Positions 36,951 through 46,143 are shown, counted from the stretch's first letter. The stretch: DNA of 64,000 nt from Diaphorobacter caeni (GCF_015354245.1 NZ_JADKYZ010000005.1:310001-374000), one strand, 5' to 3'. A program made the numbers and translations. Notes: generated by a model from the sequence alone, not told the origin.

Positions 36951-37023
36951 GGTACGACGAAGGTAGAGCGTCGTACCAGAATAACGCGGGCTTGCTTGAA
37001 AAAGCAGTCCGCGTTATACTTTT
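36951..37023 (+). terminator. Two tandem hairpins after rpsJ ending in a short T-run
   Basis: GGTACGACG/CGTCGTACC (36951-36959 and 36969-36977) is a perfect 9-bp stem. ATAACGCGG/CCGCGTTAT (36981-36989 and 37009-37017) encloses an inner TGCTT/AAGCA stem with a GAAA loop, followed by ACTTTT. Together they could end or weaken the str transcript. The second hairpin contains the next promoter. Confidence 0.7.
36992..37020 (+). promoter_or_regulatory. Putative S10 operon promoter upstream of rplC
   Basis: TTGCTT (36992-36997) and TATACT (37015-37020) are 17 bases apart. The -35 lies in the left arm and the -10 in the right arm of the terminator-like hairpin. The predicted leader to rplC is about 180 bases, long enough for an L4-type autoregulatory structure. 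Confidence 0.65.
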
Positions 37024-37205
37024 GGACTTCGCCTTTTTTGCTGCGTTTTTGCGCGGCAAAGGCCCGCTTCGGAATCCGCAAGTGTTCCGGCTCTGGCAAG
37101 AGGTGGAGTTTTATTAACCTTCTTTCGTGCACATTGTGCTTGGCACTTGAGTGCAAACGTTCTGGCCAATTGAAGTCGGAGCGGCGGGAGTACTGGAGAA
37201 AATCA

Positions 37206-37880
37206 ATGAGTCTGAGCAACTCCCTCGGGTTGCTGGGCCGCAAGGTGGGCATGATGCGTCTGTTCACTGATGATGGGGATGCGATTCCTGTCACAGTGGT
37301 GGATGTGTCGAACAACCGCGTGACCCAGGTGAAAACCCAAGAGAACGATGGCTACGTGTCGCTGCAAGTGACATTCGGTTCGCGCAAGGCATCTCGCGTG
37401 ACCAAGCCAGAAGCCGGTCACCTCGCCAAGGCGGGTGTGGAAGCCGGTGAAGTGATCCGTGAATTCCGCGTGACCGCTGAAACTGCTGGCAAGTACGCCG
37501 CAGGTGCAACTCTGCCCGTGGCAGAGCTGTTCGCAGTGGGCCAGAAGGTCGACGTGCAAGGCACTTCGATCGGTAAGGGCTACGCCGGCACGATCAAGCG
37601 TCACAACATGGCCTCGCAACGCGCGTCGCACGGTAACAGCCGTTCGCACAACGTTCCTGGCTCGATCGGTATGGCGCAGGACCCAGGTCGCGTGTTTCCT
37701 GGCAAGCGCATGACTGGTCACCTCGGCGACGAAACCGTCACCACCCAAAACCTCGACGTGGTTCGCATTGACGAAGCACGCCAACTGCTCATGATCAAGG
37801 GCGCTGTTCCGGGCTCCAAGGGTGGCTTCGTGACAGTGCGTCCCGCCATCAAGGCAGCCGCTTCCAAAGGAGCGAACTAA
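37206..37880 (+). CDS. rplC: 50S ribosomal protein L3
   Basis: This is a 224-residue large-subunit protein: [20 protein letters not shown] at the start, and [20 protein letters not shown] in the loop that reaches the peptidyl-transferase centre. I chose the ATG at 37206 by homology; the frame runs far upstream into the leader. Its TAA shares a base with the rplD ATG. Confidence 0.98.
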   Translation: MSLSNSLGLLGRKVGMMRLFTDDGDAIPVTVVDVSNNRVTQVKTQENDGYVSLQVTFGSRKASRVTKPEAGHLAKAGVEAGEVIREFRVTAETAGKYAAGATLPVAELFAVGQKVDVQGTSIGKGYAGTIKRHNMASQRASHGNSRSHNVPGSIGMAQDPGRVFPGKRMTGHLGDETVTTQNLDVVRIDEARQLLMIKGAVPGSKGGFVTVRPAIKAAASKGAN

Positions 37881-38500
37881 TGCAGCTCGAACTCCTGAAT
37901 GAACAAGGCCAGGCCGCATCGAAGATCGATGTGCCCGAAACCGTTTTTGACCGTCAGTACAACGAAGACCTGGTTCACCAGATCGTTGTTGCCTTCCGCG
38001 CCAACGGCCGTCAAGGCACTCGCGCCCAGAAGGACCGCGAGCAGGTCAAGCACTCGACCAAGAAGCCTTTCAAGCAAAAGGGTACTGGCAACGCACGTGC
38101 CGGTATGACTTCCTCGCCACTGTGGCGTGGGGGTGGTCGCGTGTTCCCGAATCTGCCTGAAGAAAACTTCACGCAGAAGATCAACAAGAAGATGTACCGC
38201 GCCGGTATGGCTTCGATCCTGTCCCAGCTGGCCCGCGACGGTCGTCTGGCCGTGGTCGAGTCCCTCAAGCTCGAATCGCCCAAGACCAAGGTCCTGGCCG
38301 ACAAGTTCAAGGCCATGAACCTGCAATCCGTGATGGTGATTGCTGACGAAGTGGACGAGAACCTGTACCTCGCTTCCCGCAATCTGAAGAACGTGTTCGT
38401 CGTCGAGCCACGTTATGCGGATCCGGTGTCGCTGGTGCACTACAAGAAGGTGCTCGTCACCAAGGGTGCCCTCGACAAGCTCAAGGAGATGTTCGCATGA
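37880..38500 (+). CDS. rplD: 50S ribosomal protein L4
   Basis: This is a 206-residue protein with the conserved loop [20 protein letters not shown] that lines the exit tunnel. In E. coli L4 represses its own operon through the leader RNA; the long leader before rplC would allow the same here. It overlaps rplC by one base and rplW by four. Confidence 0.97.
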   Translation: MQLELLNEQGQAASKIDVPETVFDRQYNEDLVHQIVVAFRANGRQGTRAQKDREQVKHSTKKPFKQKGTGNARAGMTSSPLWRGGGRVFPNLPEENFTQKINKKMYRAGMASILSQLARDGRLAVVESLKLESPKTKVLADKFKAMNLQSVMVIADEVDENLYLASRNLKNVFVVEPRYADPVSLVHYKKVLVTKGALDKLKEMFA

Positions 38501-38832
38501 GCCGCACTAATCCGACTCCCGCACAGCGCACCTTCGACGAAGGCCGACTGATGCAAGTGTTGGTCGCTCCCATCGTGTCCGAAAAGGCCACCATGGTTGC
38601 TGAAAAGTCCAACGCTGTGACATTCAAGGTGCTGCAGAACGCGACCAAGCCTGAAATCAAGGCTGCCGTTGAACTGATGTTCAAGGTTGAGGTCAAGGGC
38701 GTTTCTGTGGTGAACACAAAGGGCAAGTCCAAGCGTTTTGGCAAGACCATGGGTCGTCGCGACAATGTTCGCAAGGCTTATGTGCTGCTGAACGAAGGTC
38801 AAGAGCTGAACCTGTCCGGGGAGGCTGCGTAA
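38497..38832 (+). CDS. rplW: 50S ribosomal protein L23
   Basis: This 111-residue protein at the tunnel exit docks trigger factor and [23 protein letters not shown] and [20 protein letters not shown] are diagnostic. ATGA overlap with rplD indicates coupling. The first ten residues extend beyond the E. coli start. Confidence 0.97.
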   Translation: MSRTNPTPAQRTFDEGRLMQVLVAPIVSEKATMVAEKSNAVTFKVLQNATKPEIKAAVELMFKVEVKGVSVVNTKGKSKRFGKTMGRRDNVRKAYVLLNEGQELNLSGEAA

Positions 38833-38835
38833 ACC

Positions 38836-39660
38836 ATGGCCGTTATCAAGCTGAAACCAACGACACCGGGCCAACGTGGCACGGTGAAGGTCACACGTGA
38901 TCACCTGCACAAGGGTGCTCCGTTCGCAGCTCTGCTGGAACCACAATTCCAGAAGGCTGGCCGTAACAACAACGGTCACATCACTACCCGTCACAAGGGC
39001 GGTGGTCACAAGCACCACTATCGCGTGGTGGACTTCAAGCGCAACAAGGACGGTATCCCCGCCAAGGTTGAACGCGTTGAATACGATCCAAACCGTACTG
39101 CGCACATCGCTCTGCTGTGCTATGCAGACGGCGAGCGTCGCTACATCATCGCTCCTCGCAACGTTGAAGTCGGTGCAACGCTGCTGTCCGGTTCGGAAGC
39201 CCCGATCCGCGTCGGCAACACCCTGCCCATCCGCAACATTCCGGTGGGTTCGACCATCCACTGCATCGAGCTCAAGCCCGGTGCCGGTGCCCAGATCGCC
39301 CGTTCCGCAGGTGCTTCGGCAACGCTGCTGGCCCGCGAAGGCACATACGCTCAAGTGCGTATGCGCTCTGGCGAAGTGCGCAAGATCCACATCGAGTGCC
39401 GCGCCACGATCGGTGAAGTCGCCAACGAAGAGCACAGCCTGCGCCAACTGGGCAAGGCCGGTGTGAAGCGTTGGATGGGTATCCGCCCAACCGTCCGCGG
39501 TACTGCAATGAACCCAATCGATCACCCGCACGGTGGTGGTGAAGGTCGTACCGGTGAAGGCCGTCACGCAGTTGACCCATGGGGTAACCTGACGAAGGGC
39601 TACCGTACCCGTAACAACAAGCGCACACAGACCATGATCGTGTCGCGTCGTAAGAAGTAA
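38836..39660 (+). CDS. rplB: 50S ribosomal protein L2
   Basis: This is a 274-residue core 23S-binding protein. [39 protein letters not shown] and the C-terminal [19 protein letters not shown] with the universally conserved histidine are all present. Three bases separate it from rplW. Confidence 0.98.
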   Translation: MAVIKLKPTTPGQRGTVKVTRDHLHKGAPFAALLEPQFQKAGRNNNGHITTRHKGGGHKHHYRVVDFKRNKDGIPAKVERVEYDPNRTAHIALLCYADGERRYIIAPRNVEVGATLLSGSEAPIRVGNTLPIRNIPVGSTIHCIELKPGAGAQIARSAGASATLLAREGTYAQVRMRSGEVRKIHIECRATIGEVANEEHSLRQLGKAGVKRWMGIRPTVRGTAMNPIDHPHGGGEGRTGEGRHAVDPWGNLTKGYRTRNNKRTQTMIVSRRKK

Positions 39661-39670
39661 GGGGTAGCAA

Positions 39671-39949
39671 ATGACACGTTCTCTGAAAAAGGGCCCATTT
39701 GTTGACCATCACTTGCTGGCCAAGGTCGAAAAGGCCATCGCCACCAAGGATAAGAAGCCAGTCAAGACCTGGTCGCGTCGTTCCATGGTTCTGCCCGATT
39801 TCATCGGTCTGACCATTGCCGTGCACAACGGCAAGCAACACGTGCCGGTGTATGTTACCGACCAGATGGTGGGCCACAAGCTGGGCGAATTCGCCCTGAC
39901 GCGCACCTTCAAGGGTCACCCCGCGGACAAAAAAGTCCAGAAGAAATAA
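39671..39949 (+). CDS. rpsS: 30S ribosomal protein S19
   Basis: This 92-residue 30S head protein ([20 protein letters not shown]) has family-typical length. It contacts S13 and the A-site tRNA region. It lies ten bases after rplB in the standard order. Confidence 0.98.
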   Translation: MTRSLKKGPFVDHHLLAKVEKAIATKDKKPVKTWSRRSMVLPDFIGLTIAVHNGKQHVPVYVTDQMVGHKLGEFALTRTFKGHPADKKVQKK

Positions 39950-39958
39950 GGAACGACC

Positions 39959-40291
39959 ATGTCTGAAACACGTGCAGTCCTCCGGGGCGTCCGTCTGTCG
40001 GTTGACAAGGGTCGCCTGGTAGCGGATCTCATCCGTGGCAAGAAGGTTGATCAGGCTCTGAACACCTTGCAGTTCACACAGAAAAAAGCTGCTGTGATCA
40101 TCAAGAAGGTTCTGGAGTCGGCAATCGCCAACGCCGAGCACAACGACGGTGCTGATATTGACGAACTCCGCGTCAAGACCATCTACGTCGAGCAAGGCAC
40201 CACACTCAAGCGTTTCACCGCTCGCGCCAAGGGCCGCGGTAACCGCATCAGCAAGCCCACGTGCCATGTGTACGTGACTGTGGGTAACTAA
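39959..40291 (+). CDS. rplV: 50S ribosomal protein L22
   Basis: This is a 110-residue protein whose beta-hairpin lines the exit tunnel. [20 protein letters not shown] and [20 protein letters not shown] identify it. No deletion is seen in the hairpin where macrolide-resistance changes occur. Confidence 0.98.
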   Translation: MSETRAVLRGVRLSVDKGRLVADLIRGKKVDQALNTLQFTQKKAAVIIKKVLESAIANAEHNDGADIDELRVKTIYVEQGTTLKRFTARAKGRGNRISKPTCHVYVTVGN

Positions 40292-40307
40292 GGCCTAAGG
40301 GAAGAAA

Positions 40308-41198
40308 ATGGGACAGAAAATCAACCCAACCGGCTTCCGCCTTGCAGTTAGCCGCAACTGGGCAAGCCGTTGGTACGCAAGCAACCGCGATTTCGCGGGC
40401 ATGCTGGCCGAAGACATCAAGGTGCGTGAGTACCTGAAGGCCAAGCTGAAGAACGCCGCGGTTTCGCGCGTTCTGATCGAGCGCCCCGCCAAGAACGCCC
40501 GCATCACGATCTACTCGGCTCGTCCGGGCGTCGTGATCGGCAAGAAGGGCGAAGACATCGAGAACCTGAAGAAGGAACTCGCGACGCGTCTGGGCGTGCC
40601 AGTGGCAGTGAACATCGAAGAAGTGCGCAAGCCTGAAATCGATGCCAAGCTGATCGCTGACTCGATCACCCAGCAGCTCGAAAAGCGCATCATGTTCCGT
40701 CGTGCCATGAAGCGCGCCATGCAGAATGCCATGCGTCTGGGTGCCCAGGGCATCAAGATCATGTCGTCCGGCCGTCTGAACGGTATCGAAATCGCACGTA
40801 CCGAGTGGTACCGCGAAGGCCGTGTGCCACTGCACACCCTGCGCGCCGACATCGACTACGGCACCTCCGAAGCCAAGACCACCTACGGTGTGATCGGCGT
40901 GAAGGTGTGGGTCTACAAGGGTGACACTCTGGGCCGCAACGATCTGCCAGTGGCAGAGACACCGCGTCCTGAAGAAGAGCGTCGTCCACGTGGTCCACGT
41001 CGCGACGGCCGTGATGGTCGTGGTGATGGCCGTCCAGGCGCAGGCCGTGGCGGCAACCGTCGTCCAGGTGGCTCCAACGCCGCTCCTGCTGACGGCAGCG
41101 ACAAGCCCGCTGGTGCCGGTGGCACCGACGCAACCGCCGTTAAGCGCGTTCGCAAGACTGACGCGCCCGCTACAGCAGCGGACGGCAAAGGAGAATAA
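40308..41198 (+). CDS. rpsC: 30S ribosomal protein S3 with long Arg/Gly-rich C-terminal tail
   Basis: Residues 1 to about 212 are the normal S3, with the KH domain ([19 protein letters not shown]) and [17 protein letters not shown] tail of about 84 residues follows, rich in Arg, Gly, Pro and Ala ([20 protein letters not shown] and [20 protein letters not shown]). E. coli S3 has only about 20 residues there. The tail is in frame, with the rplP ATG two bases beyond the stop, so it is not a frameshift. S3 forms part of the mRNA entry helicase. Confidence 0.97.
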   Translation: MGQKINPTGFRLAVSRNWASRWYASNRDFAGMLAEDIKVREYLKAKLKNAAVSRVLIERPAKNARITIYSARPGVVIGKKGEDIENLKKELATRLGVPVAVNIEEVRKPEIDAKLIADSITQQLEKRIMFRRAMKRAMQNAMRLGAQGIKIMSSGRLNGIEIARTEWYREGRVPLHTLRADIDYGTSEAKTTYGVIGVKVWVYKGDTLGRNDLPVAETPRPEEERRPRGPRRDGRDGRGDGRPGAGRGGNRRPGGSNAAPADGSDKPAGAGGTDATAVKRVRKTDAPATAADGKGE

Positions 41199-41200
41199 AG

Positions 41201-41617
41201 ATGCTGCAACCTGCACGCCGTAAGTTCCGCAAGGAACACAAAGGCCGCAATACCGGTATCGCCACTCGCGGCAACACTGTTGCCTTCGGCGATTTCGGTT
41301 TGAAGTCCACGGACCGTGGCCGTCTGACGGCCCGCCAGATCGAAGCTGCTCGTCGTGCGATTTCTCGTCACGTCAAGCGCGGTGGCCGCATCTGGATTCG
41401 TGTGTTCCCCGACAAGCCAATCTCGACCAAGCCTGCTGAAGTCCGTATGGGTAACGGTAAGGGCAATCCAGAGTACTACGTCGCTGAAATTCAGCCCGGC
41501 AAGGTGCTCTACGAGATCGTTGGTGTTCCCGAAGAGCTGGCTCGTGAAGCGTTCCGCCTGGCTGCTGCCAAGCTGCCGCTGCGCACCACGTTCGTTGCCC
41601 GTCACATCGGTGCTTGA
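41201..41617 (+). CDS. rplP: 50S ribosomal protein L16
   Basis: This 138-residue protein ([20 protein letters not shown]) sits near the A-site and helps organise the peptidyl-transferase centre. [20 protein letters not shown] holds the arginine that is hydroxylated in some bacteria. It starts two bases after rpsC. Confidence 0.98.
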   Translation: MLQPARRKFRKEHKGRNTGIATRGNTVAFGDFGLKSTDRGRLTARQIEAARRAISRHVKRGGRIWIRVFPDKPISTKPAEVRMGNGKGNPEYYVAEIQPGKVLYEIVGVPEELAREAFRLAAAKLPLRTTFVARHIGA

Positions 41618-41633
41618 TCAGGAGATATGAGAA

Positions 41634-41831
41634 ATGACTAAATCTGCTGAACTCCGCCAAAAAGACGTGGCCGGCCTGGAAGCCGAAGTGAAGTCCCTGC
41701 AAAAGGCACACTTCGGTCTGCGCATGCAAAAGGCTACGCAACAACTGGGTAACACAGCGACGCTCAAGGCTACTCGCCGCGACATCGCTCGTGCCAAGAC
41801 CATTCTTGCTGAAAAGCAAGCCGCCAAGTAA
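41634..41831 (+). CDS. rpmC: 50S ribosomal protein L29
   Basis: This is a 65-residue helical protein ([20 protein letters not shown]) at the tunnel exit, standard length, 16 bases after rplP. AGGAG precedes the start. Confidence 0.97.
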   Translation: MTKSAELRQKDVAGLEAEVKSLQKAHFGLRMQKATQQLGNTATLKATRRDIARAKTILAEKQAAK

Positions 41832-41844
41832 TTAAGGAGCCGAC

Positions 41845-42114
41845 ATGACGGAAGCTAAAAAATCCCTCAAGCGCACCTTGATTGGCAAGGTGGTGAGCGA
41901 CAAGCGTGAGAAGACCGTGACGGTGCTCGTGGAGCGCCGTGTGAAGCACCCGATCTATGACAAGATCATGATTCGTTCGAGCAAGTATCACGCGCACGAC
42001 GAAAAGGGTGAGTTCAAGATGGGTGACACCATCGAGATCACGGAAAGCCGCCCGCTGTCCAAGACCAAGAACTGGGTTGCTACCCGCTTGGTGCAAAAGG
42101 CTGTTCTGGTGTAA
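41845..42114 (+). CDS. rpsQ: 30S ribosomal protein S17
   Basis: This 89-residue OB-fold 16S-binding protein ([20 protein letters not shown]) is the last gene of the S10 operon, as in E. coli. A strong terminator follows and the rplN-headed spc operon does not come next. Confidence 0.98.
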   Translation: MTEAKKSLKRTLIGKVVSDKREKTVTVLVERRVKHPIYDKIMIRSSKYHAHDEKGEFKMGDTIEITESRPLSKTKNWVATRLVQKAVLV

Positions 42115-42150
42115 GCCTTAAAGGCTTTACCGGCTGCAAGGCCTGAAGAA

Positions 42151-42180
42151 ACGACCCACAATGTGGGTCGTTTTTCTTTT
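42151..42180 (+). terminator. Rho-independent terminator of the S10 operon
   Basis: ACGACCCAC and GTGGGTCGT (42151-42159 and 42163-42171) form a perfect 9-bp stem with a three-base loop, followed by TTTTCTTTTT. Confidence 0.95.
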
Positions 42181-42237
42181 TGGGCGTCGAAAGCGTTTTT
42201 CGCACCCAATTCGTTCAATTCCACAAGGAGCAAAGCA

Positions 42238-42744
42238 ATGATCAAAGTTGGCGACACACTTCCCGCAGCAACGCTGATGGAGTATTCCGAAGTCGAAGGC
42301 AACGGCTGCAGCCTCGGCCCGAACGCGGTTGACGTGCAGAAGGCTTCGGCCGGCAAGACCATTGCCGTGTTTGCCGTGCCTGGCGCCTTCACCCCCACTT
42401 GCTCCGCCAAGCACGTGCCCGGTTACGTGGAAAAGGCCGCCGAGCTGAAGGCGGCCGGCGTGGACGAAATCTGGTGCCTGTCGGTGAACGACGCCTTTGT
42501 GATGGGCGCCTGGGCGCGTGACCAGAAGACCGACGGCAAGGTGCGCATGCTGGCCGACGGCGACGCCGCTTTCGCCAAGGCCACTGGCCTGACGCTGGAT
42601 CTGAACGGCAAGGGTCTGGGCCTGCGCAGCAACCGCTATTCCATGCTGGTCAAGGATGGCAAGGTGGCAACCCTGAACGTTGAAGGTCCTGGCAAGTTTG
42701 AAGTGAGCGATGCCGACACCATGCTCAGCCAAGCCAAGGCTTGA
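42238..42744 (+). CDS. Peroxiredoxin, Prx5 type
   Basis: This is a 168-residue thiol peroxidase. The peroxidatic cysteine lies in PGAFTPTCSAKHVPGY. RDQKTDGKVRMLADGDAAFA and SNRYSMLVKDGKV fit the Prx5/AhpE-like group. It reduces hydrogen peroxide and organic peroxides using glutathione or thioredoxin. AAGGAG precedes the ATG at 42238. It has its own terminator and is transcribed apart from the ribosomal genes. Confidence 0.94.
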   Translation: MIKVGDTLPAATLMEYSEVEGNGCSLGPNAVDVQKASAGKTIAVFAVPGAFTPTCSAKHVPGYVEKAAELKAAGVDEIWCLSVNDAFVMGAWARDQKTDGKVRMLADGDAAFAKATGLTLDLNGKGLGLRSNRYSMLVKDGKVATLNVEGPGKFEVSDADTMLSQAKA

Positions 42745-42784
42745 TGGAGTGATTCGTTGAATTTCTGATGGAAGTTCGATGAAG

Positions 42785-42817
42785 AAGGCCTGCGGATGAT
42801 GTCCGCGGGCCTTTTTG
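42785..42817 (+). terminator. Terminator after the peroxiredoxin gene
   Basis: AAGGCCTGCGGA and TCCGCGGGCCTT pair with one T-G mismatch around a five-base loop and run into TTTTTG. Confidence 0.9.
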
Positions 42818-42898
42818 CTTTGTGGGCCGGAGGTGTCGAAGAAGCCGTGGCTTCGCCGCCGAGGCCGCTATATTCGAGTCACTGATTTGGAGATGATG

Positions 42899-43609
42899 AT
42901 GAATGAGAAGTCTTTGAAAGTGGCGGTGGTCATCGCCGGAGGCAGCGGCATGGGGGCGGCAGCGGCGCGCAGGCTGCGGGCGGATGGTTTTGAGGTGGCG
43001 ATTCTGTCGTCGTCCGGCAAGGGCGAAGCGTTGGCTGCCGAACTGGGTGGGCTGGGCGCGACGGGGTCAAACCAGAACGCGGCCGACATCCAGGCGCTGG
43101 TCGACGCAGTCATGGCGCGGTGGGGGCGCATCGACGTGCTGGTGAATGGCGCGGGGCACGGCCCCAAGGGGCCGCTGCTGGAGATTTCGGACGCGGACTG
43201 GATCAAGGGACTCGAGGTCTATTTCCTCAACGTTGTGCGCGCCGTGCGCATCGTCACGCCGATCATGCAGAAGCAGGGGAGTGGCTCCATCGTGAACATC
43301 TCCACGGCATGGACGTTCGAGCCGTCGGAGATGTTTCCCACGTCGGCCATGGCGCGATCCGGCCTGGCGGCTTTCACGAAGATCTTCTGTGACCAGTACG
43401 CCAAGGACGGCGTGCGCATGAACAACGTGTTGCCGGGCTGGATCGACAGTCTGCCGGCCAAGGAGGAGCGCCGCGCCGCCGTGCCGATGCAGCGCTATGG
43501 CAAGGCGGAGGAGGTCGCAGCGACGATCGCGTTTCTCGCCTCTGATGCCGCGAGCTACATCACCGGGCAGAACCTGCGCGTGGATGGCGGTTTGATGCGC
43601 GGCGTGTGA
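42899..43609 (+). CDS. SDR-family protein with non-canonical catalytic residues
   Basis: This is a 236-residue Rossmann-fold protein. GGSGMGAAAARRLRADGF is the nucleotide loop and VNGAGHGPKG the NNAG-like motif. The catalytic YxxxK is missing: the aligned stretch reads PTSAMARSGLAAFTK, so Ser and Arg take the Tyr and Lys places, while the serine of NISTAW remains. The C-terminus ITGQNLRVDGGLM is typical. Three ATGs lie in tandem; the last, at 42899, is best spaced from GGAG. It may be a reductase with altered chemistry or a binding protein. Confidence 0.85.
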   Translation: MNEKSLKVAVVIAGGSGMGAAAARRLRADGFEVAILSSSGKGEALAAELGGLGATGSNQNAADIQALVDAVMARWGRIDVLVNGAGHGPKGPLLEISDADWIKGLEVYFLNVVRAVRIVTPIMQKQGSGSIVNISTAWTFEPSEMFPTSAMARSGLAAFTKIFCDQYAKDGVRMNNVLPGWIDSLPAKEERRAAVPMQRYGKAEEVAATIAFLASDAASYITGQNLRVDGGLMRGV

Positions 43610-43643
43610 TGGCAGTGTTGAGCATCGGATGGAGCGTGCCGTG

Positions 43644-44162
43644 ATGCCCGTGCTGGTCAGCGCCTGCCTGATGGGCGTGCCGGTGCGTTATGACGGCGCC
43701 AGCAGGCCATCGGCGCATCCGGTGCTCGCGCGCTGGCGGGCCGAGGGACGGTTGCGCCTGCTGTGCCCGGAGACTGAGGGCGGGCTGCCCACGCCGAGGG
43801 CTCCCGCGGAGATCGAGGCGGGCGCGTCGGGCGCCGACGTGCTCGTGCACCGGGCGCGGGTGGTGGATCGCGACGGCAGGGATGTGTCTGGGGCCTTTGT
43901 GCTGGGCGCGGAACGGGCTGTGCGTCTGGTGCGTGAGTTAGGCATTCGCGTGGCGGTTCTCAAGGAGGGCAGTCCTTCGTGCGGCAGCTCATGGATCGCC
44001 GATGGCCGCTTTGCGGGTGTCCGCGTGGAGCGCGAAGGGGTGAGCGCTGCCGCGCTGAGGGCCGCCGGCGTTCAGGTGTTCAGCGAGAACCAGTGGGATG
44101 AGGCGGCGATGTGCCTTGCGGACATCGAGCGCGCGGCTCAGTCGAGATCCACCTTGAGGTAG
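43644..44162 (+). CDS. DUF523 family protein
   Basis: This is a 172-residue protein with VSACLMGVPVRYDGASRPSA at the start, LLCPETEGGLPTPR in the middle and LKEGSPSCGSSWI later. The conserved cysteines suggest metal or Fe-S binding, but the function of DUF523 is unknown. GGAG nine bases upstream favours the ATG at 43644 over 43629. Its 3' end overlaps the convergent GNAT gene by 25 bases. Confidence 0.9.
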   Translation: MPVLVSACLMGVPVRYDGASRPSAHPVLARWRAEGRLRLLCPETEGGLPTPRAPAEIEAGASGADVLVHRARVVDRDGRDVSGAFVLGAERAVRLVRELGIRVAVLKEGSPSCGSSWIADGRFAGVRVEREGVSAAALRAAGVQVFSENQWDEAAMCLADIERAAQSRSTLR

Positions 44163-44641
44163 TGCGAGCCCGCGACCGGGTTGTGATAGTACGGCGGGAT
44201 TTCTTCAAACCCGAGATCGGCGTAGAGCGCGCGGGCGGACTCCATGCCGTCGAGCGTGTCGAGCAGCACGCAGGCATAGTCCGACAGGCGAGCGGCGTCC
44301 AGAATGCCCTCGACCAGCGTGCGCCCCAGCCCAAAGCCGCGGAACGCCTTGCGCACGTAGAGGCGCTTCATCTCGGCGGCGTTGGTGTAGTCGGCGGAGT
44401 CCAGAGGCCGCAGGGCGCAGCAGCCCGCGAGGCTGCCATCCACGTAGGCCAGCAGGATCTGGCCGCGCGGCGCGGCGTACTCACCGGGCAGGGTGCTCAG
44501 TTCCTCTTCGAAATCCTGAAACGACAGGTCGACGTCCAGTGTTCCGGCGTATTCGCGGAAGATGTCACGCACCACTTCCATCTCGTGGGCTTGCGTGGGA
44601 ATGATCAGGTCGATGGAGGGGGAGTGGTCGTCCACGGGCAA
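44138..44641 (-). CDS. GNAT-family N-acetyltransferase
   Basis: This is a 167-residue acetyltransferase. The acetyl-CoA loop is AEMKRLYVRKAFRGFGLGRT and the late motif is ALYADLGFEEIPPYYHNP. These features place it with small-molecule or amino-acid acetyltransferases. The start is uncertain: TTG at 44641 or GTG at 44635, neither with a clear ribosome binding site. Its 3' end overlaps DUF523 tail-to-tail. Confidence 0.88.
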   Translation of the reverse strand: MPVDDHSPSIDLIIPTQAHEMEVVRDIFREYAGTLDVDLSFQDFEEELSTLPGEYAAPRGQILLAYVDGSLAGCCALRPLDSADYTNAAEMKRLYVRKAFRGFGLGRTLVEGILDAARLSDYACVLLDTLDGMESARALYADLGFEEIPPYYHNPVAGSHYLKVDLD

Positions 44642-44763
44642 TCAAGGGCGCGGCGGCCGGCCATCGGCGCGAGATGCGTTGTCGCTTCCCGCCGATGACG
44701 CGGAGGCGTCCGCGTTCAGAACAAGGATGACCCAGTGTAGTCGCTGAGCGCGCCGGTCCGATT

Positions 44764-45420
44764 TCAGAATGACCCTAATGTGGATACCCACCAGGCGAAC
44801 GCCCCTGCGGCGGCCAGCAGCACCAGCGCGGCGACGCGCGTGCCCGCGCTGTCGCGCGAGGACGGGGTGGCGGAGGGCAGTTGCTTGTCGCCGGTGATCA
44901 TCGGGCCGACGAGCTTCTTGCCGCGCACCGCGTAGACGAGGATCGCCAGCACATGCAGTCCGACCAGCACGTAGAGCAGATACTGGCCGATCCGGGCGTG
45001 CCACCAGGTCGCGGTGCTCACCAGTTCGCCCGAGACATGGCGTGCGAGCGGGCCCGAAACGGAGATCTCATCGTCGCTCATGAGCCCCGTCGTGACCTGA
45101 AGGATGAGCGCGAGCAGCAGCGCGAACACCGACAGCGCGCCCAGCGGAGAGTGCCCGGCAGAGTGGTCTTCCTTGCCGGCAAGATGCCGTGCGAACTGGC
45201 CGGGGGTGAACAGAAAGCTCTTGAAGCGCGACCAGTAGCCGCCGACCAGCCCCCAGACCACCCGGAACACCAGCAGCGCCAGCACGCAGTAGCCCAGCCG
45301 GAAGTGCCAGTCCATGGCGTTGAGCTTGGCCGTCACTACGAGGGCGACCACGCAGGCGGCCAGTGTCCAGTGAAACAGGCGTGTGGGAAGGTCCCAGATG
45401 CGGACGGAGGTGTGGGGCAT
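44764..45420 (-). CDS. Cytochrome b561-type membrane protein (CybP-like)
   Basis: This is a 218-residue protein with four heme-bearing helices and a fifth C-terminal helix. Heme-ligand histidines are likely in RLFHWTLAACVV, NAMDWHFRLGY, WWHARIGQYLLYVLVGLHVL and nearby. I chose the ATG at 45420 (MPHTSVRIWDLPTRLFHWTL). It is divergent from the cytochrome c' gene; in other purple-bacterial relatives the same pair is called cybP/cycP. It probably passes quinol electrons to the c-type cytochrome. Confidence 0.88.
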   Translation of the reverse strand: MPHTSVRIWDLPTRLFHWTLAACVVALVVTAKLNAMDWHFRLGYCVLALLVFRVVWGLVGGYWSRFKSFLFTPGQFARHLAGKEDHSAGHSPLGALSVFALLLALILQVTTGLMSDDEISVSGPLARHVSGELVSTATWWHARIGQYLLYVLVGLHVLAILVYAVRGKKLVGPMITGDKQLPSATPSSRDSAGTRVAALVLLAAAGAFAWWVSTLGSF

Positions 45421-45602
45421 GGGGTGGATTCCGTGGGCATTGTTTGAAATAAAGCGCAACCCGCGTGCACTTCCGATAGGAAGCGTACACAATGGCTCAT
45501 GATAGTGGGCAAAGGGCGAATGTGTCATGCCTTCGACCTCCTTGTCGGCTATTGTGAATGTGTCCGGGTTCCCCATTCCACCAAGAAAGAAAGGTCACCA
45601 CG

Positions 45603-46064
45603 ATGAAATTCAAAGCTCTAGCCGCCATGCTTGCCGCCTCGGCCTGCACCCTGTTTGCGCTGCCCGCCTCGGCCCAGTTCGCCAAGGCCGAAGACGCCAT
45701 CAAATACCGTCAGGGCGCACTGTTCGTCATGGGGCAGCATTTCGGCCGTCTGGGCGCGATGGCTCAGGGCAAGGTCCCGTTTGACGCCAAGGCAGCGCAG
45801 GAAAATGCCGACGTGGTGGCCGCGATGGCCAAGCTGCCTTGGGCGGCTTTCGGTCCGGGCACCGAAAAGGGCGCACCCACCAAGGCCAAGGACGACATCT
45901 GGCTGGAGCCCGAGAAGTTCAAGGAGCACGCCGACAAGCTGGTGGCCGAGTCCGCCAAGCTGGCCGCCGCGACCAAGACCGGCACGCTCGAAGGCATGAA
46001 GGCCGCGTTCGGCGCGACCGCCAACAGCTGCAAGTCCTGCCACGACGCCTATCGCAACAAGTAA
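45603..46064 (+). CDS. Cytochrome c' (class II c-type cytochrome)
   Basis: This is a 153-residue periplasmic protein. A signal peptide (MKFKALAAMLAASACTLFAL, cleaved after ASA) precedes a four-helix bundle with heme motif CKSCH near the C-terminus. RQGALFVMGQHFGRLGAMAQ is the typical first helix. Cytochromes c' bind NO and can protect from nitrosative stress. An NO-detoxifying flavohemoglobin and its regulator lie 5 kb away. AAAGG precedes the ATG. Confidence 0.93.
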   Translation: MKFKALAAMLAASACTLFALPASAQFAKAEDAIKYRQGALFVMGQHFGRLGAMAQGKVPFDAKAAQENADVVAAMAKLPWAAFGPGTEKGAPTKAKDDIWLEPEKFKEHADKLVAESAKLAAATKTGTLEGMKAAFGATANSCKSCHDAYRNK

Positions 46065-46075
46065 GCGACGGACCG

Positions 46076-46127
46076 CACAAGACAAAGAGGCCGACTCCAG
46101 CGATGGAGTCGGCCTCTTTGTCTTGTG
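46076..46127. terminator. Bidirectional terminator with a 23-bp perfect stem
   Basis: The arms 46076-46098 and 46105-46127 are perfect reverse complements around the loop AGCGAT. The GC-rich core GAGGCCGACTCC is flanked by CTTTGTCTTGTG on each strand. It separates the convergent cytochrome c' and TlpA-like genes. The uninterrupted stem is unusually long. Confidence 0.9.
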
Positions 46128-46143
46128 GGAAGCTGCGGATCGA

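Noticed and set aside
45421-45602. FNR or NsrR box between the cytochrome b and c' genes
   Set aside because: I found no convincing TTGAT-N4-ATCAA or NsrR-type palindrome by eye.
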